Shown: one piece after another, positions 8,596 through 17,493 of the stretch
How positions within the stretch are numbered: position 1 is the first letter of the stretch
Layout: every line of letters begins with the position of its first letter
Notes under the pieces: generated by a model
What the model was told of the DNA's origin: nothing
The model's database searches: none
What the model saw: the letters and a program-made list of their open reading frames with translations, nothing else
Made by a program: the position numbers and the translations under genes
Origin: Gammaproteobacteria bacterium
GTDB lineage: Bacteria > Pseudomonadota > Gammaproteobacteria > Steroidobacterales > Steroidobacteraceae
Direction of reading: 5' to 3'
Length of the DNA: 64,000 nt
NCBI GenBank assembly: GCA_947469285.1
Contig: CANIOW010000013.1
Span: 26,164 to 90,163 of the forward strand

Positions 8596-9408
8596 ATGAC
8601 TAAGGCGCATGTCGAGAACCTGAACGTTTATGGCGTCCCGCCACGCCCGTGGGATGCCGCCGGAATTCCCGGCGGCGCCCAGTTGCGTCTCCTGTCCGAT
8701 GACCCTGCTAATGGTGGAATGACGGGGGTGATAGAGCTGCCGGCGGGATTCGACTCGCAGGTAGCCTTGGCAACGGAGGTGGATCTGCAGTGCTTCGTTT
8801 TGGACGGGCGGCTCCAGCTCGGGGACATTGTATTGCCGCCGGGCGGATACTGTTATCACCCTTCCGGAAGCCCCATGGGGCGCTGGCGATCGCTCCTTGG
8901 GACCCGTGTGCTGGTTATCGCAGGTGGCTCGCCCGCATTCCGCACCACGGCCGAGAGTACGCTTCCGCCTAATGCCATAGCGCTCGTCGATAGCTTTGCA
9001 ATGAACTGGGTGGACCCACTCCAGGCGTCCGACCCCAGCACTGCGTTTCGTACCGGCATCTGCGTCAAGATGCTGCGCGTCGACCCCGACACCGGTGGTA
9101 CCACTCACCTCGCGGGTCTGTTGCCGGGGTGGTACATGCCAGGCATGGAAGTTCATCCCGTCTACGAAGAGAACTATTGCCTGTGCGGGGACGTGCACAT
9201 CGCGGATATCGCCGGAAAACCTGGATATACCATGACCGAAGGTACTTTCTTGTGCCGGCCGCCGGGCATAGCCCATGGCCCGGTCGTGTCCAAGAACGGG
9301 AACGTGAATCTGGTGTATGCACACGGCCGCCTCGGCATCGATTACGTGGAGCACCCCAACGCTAGCGCGCTGATCGACAGTCACCTGTACGATTCTGCGT
9401 GGAGATAG
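8596..9408 (+). CDS. Bicupin-domain protein
   Basis: A 270-residue two-cupin protein. The first repeat has IELPAGFDSQVALATEVDL and LQCFVLDGRLQLG with no clear metal ligands. The second has GMEVHPVYEENYCLCGDVH and CRPPGIAHGPVVSKNG, which supplies His, Glu and His. It begins six bases after the receptor gene and ends four bases before the M24 gene. It is the right-arm counterpart of the bicupin at 1311 in position, although its sequence is nearer the one at 3891. A metal-dependent oxygenase or isomerase is possible; function unknown. Confidence 0.75.
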   Translation: MTKAHVENLNVYGVPPRPWDAAGIPGGAQLRLLSDDPANGGMTGVIELPAGFDSQVALATEVDLQCFVLDGRLQLGDIVLPPGGYCYHPSGSPMGRWRSLLGTRVLVIAGGSPAFRTTAESTLPPNAIALVDSFAMNWVDPLQASDPSTAFRTGICVKMLRVDPDTGGTTHLAGLLPGWYMPGMEVHPVYEENYCLCGDVHIADIAGKPGYTMTEGTFLCRPPGIAHGPVVSKNGNVNLVYAHGRLGIDYVEHPNASALIDSHLYDSAWR

Positions 9409-9412
9409 GAAC

Positions 9413-10615
9413 GTGCTGCTCAATCTCGAGCGCGCGCGGCAGAGAATGGCGTCAGACGCTATCGATGCGTGGGTTTGTGTCCTGCCGAAGCACGTCTACT
9501 ATTTGAGTGGTTACCAATCCGACTGGCTCTTCGATTTTCCGTGGGCAGCCTGCGCAATTCTCCCACGAGATACGGATATTCCAGCAACGCTCGTCGTCCA
9601 TGACGTCGAACTGACTAATCTCGCGGAATGCCCCACGTGGATGCCCAGTGTTCGTCCATACTTCGCTGCCGTTAACGGCCGTACGTTCCCACATTACGTC
9701 GCCGTCGACGGCGTTGCGCTCAACGCAATTGAACGGCAAATTCTCGAGGCTGAAACTTTCTGGTCCGAGTCCGCTGCCGGTAGCTGCACGGAAGCAGTGT
9801 GCGCGTCGCTGCGCTCCCTTGGACTCGCCGCAGGCCGAGTCGCCTTCGATGATCTACGCTTCAGAGACGCGTGTATTGCCGAGCTCAAGGAGCTTAAACC
9901 CTTCGACGCCCTCCCCGGCCTAATCCATACCCGGCAGATTAAGACCGCAGACGAACTCGAATTGATGCGAGAAGCGGCCCGCCGAAACCAACACTGTATC
10001 GAGTCTACGCTCGAGACGATTCATGAGGGCAGCCTGTGGAGCGATGTTAGGCGCCACTACTCCGTCGAGGCGGTGCGCCAAGATTGCAGTCCGTTTTCAT
10101 TTTTCGTTGGTGCAGGGCGCAAGAGTATGGGCCTGTGGGCTGACCAAGACTACCCGGTTCCGGCCGGGGAGCCCATCTGCCTCGATGCCATGCTGACCTA
10201 TCAACGGTACTTTGGGGATGCCCAGCGCACCGCAGTCGTTGGTACACCCTCAAAAAAACTCGAAAAGTATTGGCAGGCCGTCAGCACAGCTGCCGCGGAA
10301 TGTTATGCAGAGATGCGTCCCGGCATCTCAACGGCGACGTTGCGTGACCGGGCGATCGAGACGGTTCAACGACTCGGCATTCCTCACTTCAGGCACGCGT
10401 TTGTTCATGGCCTAGGCCTTGATCACTTGGAATTGCCCGGTGATGGTCGAGGTTTCAACCACTTCGTGCTCGAAGCGGGAATGGTTGTCAACATGGACTT
10501 GGAGGTCTGTGAGCTGGGTTTTGGCGGTATCTACTTCGAGCAGTCGATGCTGATCACGCCAAATGGCAGTGAGAGTCTGTATTCCATGCCGCGAGAACTT
10601 GCGCGACTGACCTAA
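9413..10615 (+). CDS. M24 family (creatinase/prolidase-like) hydrolase
   Basis: A 400-residue paralogue of the product at 98-1306; the two share long stretches such as the N-terminal VYYLS-x-Y-x-SD and the WMP segment. It starts with GTG, preceded by AGGA. Putative metal ligands are the Asp pair in CLDAMLTYQRYFGDAQRT, the His of VHGLGLDHLE, Asp in VVNMDLEV where Glu is usual, and Glu in YFEQSML. Like its paralogue it may cleave an amide or C-N bond of a small molecule, not a peptide. Bicupin and M24 genes again lie side by side. Why both arms carry a copy is not clear: two successive steps, or two related substrates. Confidence 0.8.
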   Translation: MLLNLERARQRMASDAIDAWVCVLPKHVYYLSGYQSDWLFDFPWAACAILPRDTDIPATLVVHDVELTNLAECPTWMPSVRPYFAAVNGRTFPHYVAVDGVALNAIERQILEAETFWSESAAGSCTEAVCASLRSLGLAAGRVAFDDLRFRDACIAELKELKPFDALPGLIHTRQIKTADELELMREAARRNQHCIESTLETIHEGSLWSDVRRHYSVEAVRQDCSPFSFFVGAGRKSMGLWADQDYPVPAGEPICLDAMLTYQRYFGDAQRTAVVGTPSKKLEKYWQAVSTAAAECYAEMRPGISTATLRDRAIETVQRLGIPHFRHAFVHGLGLDHLELPGDGRGFNHFVLEAGMVVNMDLEVCELGFGGIYFEQSMLITPNGSESLYSMPRELARLT

Positions 10616-10641
10616 TGTGTTTTTATTGAGGAGACGATACG

Positions 10642-10902
10642 ATGGCGCAGCCAAGCTTTCTCGGTGATCCTATGTCTGATCGAATTATGCAGGTTGTGAT
10701 GAACCTTGCCGAAAAGCTTTACGTCACTCGCCATCGCATGGAGATCATGGAACGCCTGCTGGATCAGAATGGCATTCTGCGTAGCGCCGACATTGAAGCA
10801 TTCGAGCCCGATACTGCCACTTCAATCGAGATGCAGAAGTCCCGTGACGAATTCATTGCGCATCTTTTGGACTCTGTAGTCCGTACGACCGGCACGGATT
10901 GA
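10642..10902 (+). CDS. Small hypothetical protein, 86 aa
   Basis: I do not recognise this protein. It has a strong ribosome site (GAGGAG, eight bases before the ATG), lies between the M24 and MFS genes, and ends seven bases before the MFS gene. The sequence is helical and charged, with no signal peptide or membrane segment: VVMNLAEKLYVTRHRMEIME and then RSADIEAFEPD, with a variable C-terminus. It may be an oligomerising or accessory subunit. Its operon position says it belongs to the right-arm pathway. Confidence 0.7.
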   Translation: MAQPSFLGDPMSDRIMQVVMNLAEKLYVTRHRMEIMERLLDQNGILRSADIEAFEPDTATSIEMQKSRDEFIAHLLDSVVRTTGTD

Positions 10903-10909
10903 ATCTGGC

Positions 10910-12202
10910 ATGGCCGTTAGCCAATCGTCCGACGTCGATCTACCTGCTGATGCTCCGTTCGACGGCTATGGACGGCGGGTATTTCTGATCTGTCTGCTCG
11001 GTTGGGTTCTGACCAACATGGATCAGTCGTTCTTCGGCTACGCCGTGCCTAAAATTATGGCGGAGTTTAATATCGGGCTCATCACAATCGGCCAGATACT
11101 CTCCGCGGCGTTTATCCTCGCAGCAGTTTCCGTGGTCCTTGTCGGCCTGCTGGCGGACCGCTATGGCCGCCGTGCCACGTTTACCGGCTGCCTCGCGAGT
11201 TCTGCCCTATTGGTGGGTCTGCAGGGATTTGCGCCCAATCTAGAGACGCTCGCCGTACTTCGCTGCCTTGCGTTCGCACTCTCGAGTGGCCTGGTCCCGA
11301 TCACCAATGCCATGGTGGTGGAAGCAGCGCCCGCTCGATATCGCGGATTACTGTCGGGCCTACTGCAATGCGGCTATCCGCTGGGTTGGTTTCTGTCATC
11401 TTTGCTCGCCACACCCATCATGCAAAACTACGGTTGGCGTTACATGTTTATACCGGCACTGGCTGTCGTACCGATTGCTTTGATACTGGGACGTTTCCTT
11501 CCGGAAAGCCGTGTTTTCGAGCAGTCACGGAAGGAAAGCGCGAAAACCCAGCAAGAATCTGCTGTAAAACGCGTTGCGTCGCTCTTTCTGGGCGACTACC
11601 GCAAGCGAGCGATACTTGGATGGCTGGCATTCTTCATGTTCGGTGGTGCTTATGCTGGCACCGCTTTCTATTTTCCAACGTTTTTTCAGCAGGTGCGCCA
11701 CTACACACCGGAAGATGCGACGATCCTAGTCGGTATCTCCTACGGAATCGGCTTCCTAGGTTACGTCGCCGCGGCGTTCGTAGGGGAGTTTGTAACCACG
11801 CGCCGCAATACCGTGATCATATGGACCTGGACCGGCGCGGTCGCAGTGCTCGGGGTGATCTGGATCGACCAAGGCTACTACGGCAACATGATCTGGTTCG
11901 GACTGACTGCCGTCTTTTTCTATGGAACCGCAGCGGTTCTGACCACCTTCATTGCTGAGATTTTTCCCACACGTATCAGAGCAACCGCCGTGGCAGTGGT
12001 AGCCGGCCTGGGCATCAACGTCGGCTTCGCAATCTACCCACTCCTAGTAGCAGAGCTCGTCGGCGACCGGGGCTGGCAGTTTGCCTTCACGATCACGGTG
12101 GTGCCTTCACTCATTCTTGCTGGATTGTTCACGCTATTTCTGCCGAACCTGCGATCCGGAACGAGCCTTGAGGACGCAGGCGCCATCCGCCAAGCGACGT
12201 AA
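10910..12202 (+). CDS. MFS transporter (AAHS-like aromatic acid:H+ symporter family)
   Basis: A 430-residue inner-membrane protein with twelve predicted membrane segments. The loop between segments 2 and 3 carries LLADRYGRRATF, a classic MFS motif. A second half-repeat and the AEIFPTRIRATAVA region match sugar/acid MFS porters. The first segment contains Asp (NMDQSFFGYAVP), as in aromatic acid:H+ symporters. It is the last gene of the right arm and probably brings the periplasmic substrate, or a product of it, into the cytoplasm. No ribosome site stands out, and translational coupling to the 86-aa gene is likely. Confidence 0.88.
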   Translation: MAVSQSSDVDLPADAPFDGYGRRVFLICLLGWVLTNMDQSFFGYAVPKIMAEFNIGLITIGQILSAAFILAAVSVVLVGLLADRYGRRATFTGCLASSALLVGLQGFAPNLETLAVLRCLAFALSSGLVPITNAMVVEAAPARYRGLLSGLLQCGYPLGWFLSSLLATPIMQNYGWRYMFIPALAVVPIALILGRFLPESRVFEQSRKESAKTQQESAVKRVASLFLGDYRKRAILGWLAFFMFGGAYAGTAFYFPTFFQQVRHYTPEDATILVGISYGIGFLGYVAAAFVGEFVTTRRNTVIIWTWTGAVAVLGVIWIDQGYYGNMIWFGLTAVFFYGTAAVLTTFIAEIFPTRIRATAVAVVAGLGINVGFAIYPLLVAELVGDRGWQFAFTITVVPSLILAGLFTLFLPNLRSGTSLEDAGAIRQAT

Positions 12203-12357
12203 CGACACCCATAGATGTTGCACAGAACGAGTTGAGTCGCGCCCGATACCCCCCCAGCGTCGAGTAGCACGATGGATTAGAGCCTGCCCCCGGGGGAAGA
12301 TTGTACGTAAAGCCCCCGCTCACCGCTTACGGCGCCGTCACAACAGCAAGAGCCGCT

Positions 12358-12391
12358 CAAAATCCCGCGTCACCACCTAGAGGTACGCGGG
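12358..12391 (-). terminator. Intrinsic terminator of the 12.4-21.4 kb operon
   Basis: On the minus strand CCCGCGT (12391-12385) pairs with ACGCGGG (12370-12364), with an inner ACCTCTAGGT that can extend the stem, and the stem is followed by ATTTT. It begins just past the stop of the cyclase gene at 12403. The gap 12203-12402 has no other clear feature. Confidence 0.65.
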
Positions 12392-12402
12392 GCTATTTAG
12401 CG

Positions 12403-13212
12403 TTAGCGCTGGGCAATCGTCGAGGCGAGCAAGGCGTCGTCAAAGATAGCGACAGCGCGTGTGAAACCTGCCGAAGCGCCGCGAATCTTGAACGGAAAGC
12501 ACGACACCATGAATCCGGTGGCCGGCAGGCTCTCTAGGTTATGCAGTTTCTCGAGATGGCAGTAGCCCACTTCTAGGCCCGCTTTATGGCCTTCCCAGAT
12601 AACGCTGGCATCACCGGTCTCCGCGTATCGCTTCGCGGTGTTGGCAAACGGCGCATCCCAACTCCAACCATCGGTGCCGGTCAGACGCACGCCTGCATTG
12701 AGTAGCCGCAAGGTGGCCTCGCGGCCCATACCGCAGCCAGACGCCACGTAGTCATCATGGCCATAACGCTCGCCCGCCCGGGTGTTGATCATCACGATCT
12801 CTAGCGGCGACAGCCGATGTCCAATGCGTTCGAGTTCCGCGTCGACGTCAGCTTCCTGCACCACGTAACCGTCGGGAAAATGCCGAAAATCTAGCTTCAC
12901 GCCCGGCTGGAAACACCATTCCAACGGCACTTCGTCGATGGTCATGGCGCGCTCGCCCTTATTCATGGTCGACGCGAAGTGGTAAGGAGCATCCAAGTGG
13001 GTGCCGTTGTGCGTAATGAGATCGATGCGTTCGATCGCCCACGCCTCACCGTCCGGCATGTCCTCAGGGCGAATACCGGGAAAGAAGTTGACCAGTTCAG
13101 GTAGCGTCGCGCGGTGATCGATATATTCGATGCGCGGGCGGTACGCGGGCGGGTCCGAGATGACATCGTTCTCGAGATAGATAGACAGGTCGACAAACCG
13201 GCGCGGCATCAT
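12403..13212 (-). CDS. Cyclase family protein (kynurenine-formamidase-like metal hydrolase)
   Basis: A 269-residue protein with the family signature HNGTHLDAPYHF near residue 67, which supplies metal-binding His and Asp residues, and FVDLSIYLEND at the start. A possible later ligand lies in GTDGWSWDAP. A GAGGAG ribosome site precedes the ATG at 13212, which overlaps the stop of the ligase gene. Relatives hydrolyse amides or cyclic esters or act as dehydratases (kynurenine formamidase, isatin hydrolase). As the last gene of the operon it may open a lactone or amide from the monooxygenase step, which is inference. The terminator at 12358 follows. Confidence 0.8.
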   Translation of the reverse strand: MMPRRFVDLSIYLENDVISDPPAYRPRIEYIDHRATLPELVNFFPGIRPEDMPDGEAWAIERIDLITHNGTHLDAPYHFASTMNKGERAMTIDEVPLEWCFQPGVKLDFRHFPDGYVVQEADVDAELERIGHRLSPLEIVMINTRAGERYGHDDYVASGCGMGREATLRLLNAGVRLTGTDGWSWDAPFANTAKRYAETGDASVIWEGHKAGLEVGYCHLEKLHNLESLPATGFMVSCFPFKIRGASAGFTRAVAIFDDALLASTIAQR

Positions 13213-14756
13213 GAACTCCTCATCGCCGCTTTTAGCAGCGTTTTTTCGATTTTACCATAGGCATTCTTCGGCAATTCCGGCATGAACGCATAATGTCGTG
13301 GGCGTTTGAATTGGGCAATGGACGCTCTGCAAAGCGCATCCAGCTCGCCAGTAGTAGGCGGCAGGCCCGACCCGTGACCGACCACGGCAACCACCTCCTC
13401 GCCCCACTCCTCGTTCGGTCGGCCGATGACGGCCACTTCTAACACCCCAGGATGACCGACCAGCACGTCCTCAATTTCACGGGAATAAATATTGGTGCCA
13501 CCGCTAATGATGACGTCTTTGCTACGGTCGGACAGGTGAAGGTAGCCCTCAGCGTCGAAGTAGCCGACATCACCAGTCGCCAGCCAATCACCGATAGGAG
13601 CGCCCGCCCCAGCAGCCTCGCGTGACCAGTATCCAGCCATCACCAGCGGACTCCGCACTAGAATCTCGCCGGACTGCCCGGACGGCAGACGCACGGCCAA
13701 ATCATCAGTACAGCCGATCGCCACCTCCACTAAATGAAAGGGCGTGCCGACCGAAGCCAAGCGCCGACGGTGAACCTCTGGCTCTCCCGAGTCGAGATGT
13801 CGTTCGCGTTGCAGGCGCGTGATAGTCATGGGGCACTCACCTTGACCATAAATCTGCGCTAACCGCGGCCCGAAGCGGTTGATAGCTCGCAGCGCTTGGT
13901 CTACCAGCATCGGACCGCCTCCGTAGACGATCAGCTTGAGTCCCGGCAGCCCAGTCCCGTCGTCCGCGAGCCCAGCGACCAAGCGTTGGACCATCGTGGG
14001 CGCAGCAAACATCGACACCCCACGTAGGCTGCCCAGCAAGGTACCGATCTCAGCAGGGTCGAAGCCATGGCTGTCCGGGATGACCTGAGCCGCGCCGACG
14101 GCCACGTGCGCAAAGTTATACATGCCGGACCCATGCGACAAGGGCGCAGCGTGAAGGATGCAATCGTTGGCTGCGACAGCGTCAACCTCGGTCAGATAGC
14201 TAACCGTCATTAACAGTAGATTGCGATGGGTCAGCATCGCACCCTTGGGTCGCCCGGTCGTGCCGCTGGTGAAGAACAGCCATGCGAGGTCATCGGCGTC
14301 CCTTGGGCACAAGGCGACCGGGTCGCTACGCACGGCGGCGGCATAGCTTTGGGTGTCCACATCCATGAACTTCAGTGGCGCCAACCCGGACAAGGAGCTC
14401 TGCGCCGCGGCTCGTTCCGCGGTAGACGCCGTATCGGCGTTCACAAAGCAGAGGTTCGCGCCCGCTTCCTCGAGAATAAAGGCCAGCTCACGCTCATGGA
14501 GCTTGGCATTCACGGGAACCGCCACAGCCCCCACATGCAAGATCCCGTATAGCACCTCCAAGAAGGCCACATGGTTGGTCATAAACATCGCCACGCGGTC
14601 CCCACGCCGCACGCCCTGTTCGACCAGGAAACCGGCTAGACGCGCAGCACGTTCGGCCAACGCCGTATAGGTATGCCACACATGGGCGCCAGCGCGGACC
14701 GCCGGCGCGGTGGGAGTTCTCTCCGCGGCCTCGACCAGCAGCTGCGCAATATTCAA
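13209..14756 (-). CDS. AMP-forming acyl-CoA synthetase/ligase
   Basis: A 515-residue adenylate-forming ligase. Motifs in order: FFTSGTTGRPKGAMLTHRN (AMP/P-loop), YGQGECPMT, GEILVRSPLVMAGYW, TGDVGYFDAEGYLHLSDR, and PKNAYGKIEK with the catalytic Lys. It starts at TTG, with GGGGAGG eight bases upstream. Such enzymes make acyl-CoA from fatty or aromatic acids using ATP. The substrate is open. It lies 40 bases after the monooxygenase gene and overlaps the cyclase gene, and probably activates an acid formed in the pathway. Confidence 0.88.
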   Translation of the reverse strand: MNIAQLLVEAAERTPTAPAVRAGAHVWHTYTALAERAARLAGFLVEQGVRRGDRVAMFMTNHVAFLEVLYGILHVGAVAVPVNAKLHERELAFILEEAGANLCFVNADTASTAERAAAQSSLSGLAPLKFMDVDTQSYAAAVRSDPVALCPRDADDLAWLFFTSGTTGRPKGAMLTHRNLLLMTVSYLTEVDAVAANDCILHAAPLSHGSGMYNFAHVAVGAAQVIPDSHGFDPAEIGTLLGSLRGVSMFAAPTMVQRLVAGLADDGTGLPGLKLIVYGGGPMLVDQALRAINRFGPRLAQIYGQGECPMTITRLQRERHLDSGEPEVHRRRLASVGTPFHLVEVAIGCTDDLAVRLPSGQSGEILVRSPLVMAGYWSREAAGAGAPIGDWLATGDVGYFDAEGYLHLSDRSKDVIISGGTNIYSREIEDVLVGHPGVLEVAVIGRPNEEWGEEVVAVVGHGSGLPPTTGELDALCRASIAQFKRPRHYAFMPELPKNAYGKIEKTLLKAAMRSS

Positions 14757-14795
14757 GGCTTCGCCTCCCCATCAGGAGGCGACCGCCTGAATGGT

Positions 14796-16436
14796 TTAGC
14801 CACTTAAGTGAAAACCGGTGTATCCCGCCCGCGCCACGTTCTGCGTATGTTCACGATAGGCGCCGAAGCCGCCGAGATAGAGCAACATCACGCGCGGCTT
14901 ACCCGGAATGTTTGCGCCGATGAACCAATTATCGGACTCCCAGAACAACGTTGGGGCTGCCACGTCGCGCATATGGGTGACCCATTTTTCATCCGCTTCA
15001 CGCTCTGACTCAACCGTCGTCAACCCACGTTGACGCATATGCTCCAGCATATCCGCGATCCAGTTGCCCTGATGTTCCACATTCAGCACTGGATTAAAGA
15101 ACCCGGTGCAGCTACCTGGGCCGTTGACAAAGAACATATTGGGGAAACCATGGGTCATCAAGCCGGCGTTGGTACGCGGACCCGCGGACCACTCCTCACG
15201 GATGGTGCGACCACCTCGGCCCCGAATGTCCATATTAATGAGCAAGCCGGTGACTGCGTCGAAGCCGGTAGCAAAAATAAGCACATCTAACTCGTGAACC
15301 TGCCCGGCGACTTTTACGCCATCCGCCGTAATTTCCTCAATCGGGTCCTGACGAACATCCACCAGTGAAACGTTGTCGCGGTTGAACGCTTCGTAGTAAT
15401 TCGTGTCGGCGCACAGACGCTTCGTCAGGATTGGATAACCACGCGGCAGGAGCTTCTCTGCAACCTTCGGGTCTTTGATACGTACCCGAATCTTGTTGCG
15501 GGCAAATTCCGCCAGCTCCTCGTTGGCCTCACGGCTGAACAGTAAGTCATGAAACGAGGTGTAAAAACATAGGCCACCAGACTTCCAACGTAACTCGTAT
15601 TCGGCCAGACGTTCTGCCGGGGTCATGTCCATGGCACGATTAGGGTTGGCCTGCATTGCCTGAAAATTAACCGAGACATACCCACCGAAAGAATCCATCT
15701 GTTTCTTGCGCCAACCGGCATAGTCTGACTTCACCAACCGTTCGTATGCGGGGTCGAGCGGCCCGTTATTCAAGGGAACGCTGAAATTTGGTGAGCGCTG
15801 AAACACCGTTAAATGCTGCGCCTCTTGGGCGATGAGCGGAACGGACTGCACAGCAGTCGAGCCGGTACCAATGATACCAACGCGTTTTCCGTTGAAATCT
15901 GGCTTCTGCTGCGGCCAGCTGGAAGTAAACAGCGTGGTGCCCTTGAACGCGCCCATGCCCTTGATATTGATTCGCTTCGGCGCAGACAGCAACCCAGTCG
16001 CCATCACACAATACTGTGCCGAAATACGTTCGCCGTGGTTGGTGGTCACCGCCCAACGGGCTCGGGACTCGTCCCAGACCACCGAGGTAACGCGCGTTTC
16101 CAGTTGGATATCGCGGCGCAGGTCGAACCGGTCGGCGACATAGTTAATATAAGCCTCGATTTCCGGCTGGGACGCGTACCGCCGCGACCACTTCCATTCC
16201 TGCTGCAGCTCCTCAGAGAAGCCAAAGGAATACTCAAGGCTTTCAATATCACTTCCGCAACCCGGATACCGGTTCCAATACCAAGTGCCGCCAATGCCAC
16301 CACCGCCTTCATACACGCGAACGCTGAGGCCCATCTGGCGCAGCCGATGCAACATGTATAGACCAGAAAAACCGGCGCCCACCACGACCACGTCGAGCAT
16401 ACGCTCGGGGCCATCCGTCGAAGTTATTCCGCTCAT
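14796..16436 (-). CDS. FAD-dependent Baeyer-Villiger-type monooxygenase
   Basis: A 546-residue flavoprotein. GAGFSGLYMLHRLR (FAD, near residue 20), GGIGGTWYWNRYPGCGSD and GIIGTGSTAVQ (NADPH Rossmann) place it among class B monooxygenases. The Baeyer-Villiger fingerprint F-x-G-x-x-x-H-x-x-x-W-P is present as FKGTTLFTSSWP, with Phe instead of His. The ATG at 16436 has GAGGAAA upstream; the longer frame to 16538 overlaps the FAH gene and is not needed. Family members convert ketones to esters or lactones. The missing His makes the reaction less certain; it might be an N- or S-oxidase or a variant BVMO. Confidence 0.85.
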   Translation of the reverse strand: MSGITSTDGPERMLDVVVVGAGFSGLYMLHRLRQMGLSVRVYEGGGGIGGTWYWNRYPGCGSDIESLEYSFGFSEELQQEWKWSRRYASQPEIEAYINYVADRFDLRRDIQLETRVTSVVWDESRARWAVTTNHGERISAQYCVMATGLLSAPKRINIKGMGAFKGTTLFTSSWPQQKPDFNGKRVGIIGTGSTAVQSVPLIAQEAQHLTVFQRSPNFSVPLNNGPLDPAYERLVKSDYAGWRKKQMDSFGGYVSVNFQAMQANPNRAMDMTPAERLAEYELRWKSGGLCFYTSFHDLLFSREANEELAEFARNKIRVRIKDPKVAEKLLPRGYPILTKRLCADTNYYEAFNRDNVSLVDVRQDPIEEITADGVKVAGQVHELDVLIFATGFDAVTGLLINMDIRGRGGRTIREEWSAGPRTNAGLMTHGFPNMFFVNGPGSCTGFFNPVLNVEHQGNWIADMLEHMRQRGLTTVESEREADEKWVTHMRDVAAPTLFWESDNWFIGANIPGKPRVMLLYLGGFGAYREHTQNVARAGYTGFHLSG

Positions 16437-16479
16437 CGTGGTTTCCTCATTTGCCGAAATGTTGAACTGCGTATGCCAA

Positions 16480-17493
16480 TTAGTTGCCTGATCCGCGCAC
16501 CACTCGATTACGCAGAATGCCGATGCCCTGCACCTCAAGTTCGATCACATCACCGGGGCGTAGAAACCGGTCGTGCTCCAATCCGCAGCCCCACCCCACG
16601 GTACCCGACCCAATAATTTCCCCAGGCTGCAGCGTTTCGCTACGCGAGGCGTGCGCGATCACCTCAGCGAATGTCCACCGCGCCGACCCTGTGTTACCAC
16701 GGCACCACTCCTCGCCGTTGATCCGCGCGATCATCACCATGTCATCTGGGTTAACCGCGTCCGCCGTAACGATGCAGGGCCCCAGGATATTGCCGGTATC
16801 AAAGTCCTTGCCCTTGGACGGCCCGAGCCCCGCCTGCATTTCCACTGCCTGAACATCGCGCGCGCTCACGTCGTTGAAAATGGTGTACCCGAAGATGCGG
16901 CTCTTCGCGTCGGCAACCGACACGTCTTTAACCTTTGAATTGAGGACGCAGGCGTATTCAAGCTCAAAATCCAGCTTCTCGGTGTACTCCGGCCAAAGAA
17001 TGTCTTCTTCGTGCCCGATAAACGAAAAACGATTGGCCTTGTAGTAGACGGGTAGCTGGTACCAGACCTTAGGCACTTGATAAACGCCACGCGCCTCGAA
17101 GTCTGCCAGTGCTGCCACAGGATCGGGCTGCTGCGCTGCCAGTGTTTTGCGGAGCATCGCCCAACTGTTCAATAAATGTTCTTCGAACATCAGGCAGTCG
17201 CGCAGCTGGGGGGGCACGGGTAGCGGAGACTTCCACTTGAGACTGCGGGCCGGCACAGCGGCCCAGGGTTCACTAGGGCGTTTTTGGGCAGCAGCGACCA
17301 CCTCACGGGCAGCATCCAAACCAGCTGGCCCAGATTCAATCAGGGCCAGCATCGAAGACATTGCCCGGCTAACGCCTTTTAGCCCCAGCGACGCAGCGCC
17401 TGCGGCAAGGTCAATGACGAGCGACTCGTCATCCGGCCAGAGCGCGCCGATACATTGCGCGCCAGAGGCCGTTTCGTAAGTGATCAGTTTCAT
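16480..17493 (-). CDS. Fumarylacetoacetate hydrolase family protein
   Basis: A 337-residue protein with an N-terminal extension and a C-terminal FAH domain (about 120-330). Metal ligands and catalytic segments include LDFELEYACV (Glu), NDVSARD and the FDTGNILGP run. Its start overlaps the TetR stop by four bases. FAH enzymes cleave C-C bonds of beta-diketo acids, or act as decarboxylases, isomerases or hydratases on ring-opened aromatics. Here it sits between a monooxygenase and a regulator, so it probably acts on a keto acid of the same pathway. It differs in length from the 231-residue FAH protein at 49290. Confidence 0.85.
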   Translation of the reverse strand: MKLITYETASGAQCIGALWPDDESLVIDLAAGAASLGLKGVSRAMSSMLALIESGPAGLDAAREVVAAAQKRPSEPWAAVPARSLKWKSPLPVPPQLRDCLMFEEHLLNSWAMLRKTLAAQQPDPVAALADFEARGVYQVPKVWYQLPVYYKANRFSFIGHEEDILWPEYTEKLDFELEYACVLNSKVKDVSVADAKSRIFGYTIFNDVSARDVQAVEMQAGLGPSKGKDFDTGNILGPCIVTADAVNPDDMVMIARINGEEWCRGNTGSARWTFAEVIAHASRSETLQPGEIIGSGTVGWGCGLEHDRFLRPGDVIELEVQGIGILRNRVVRGSGN

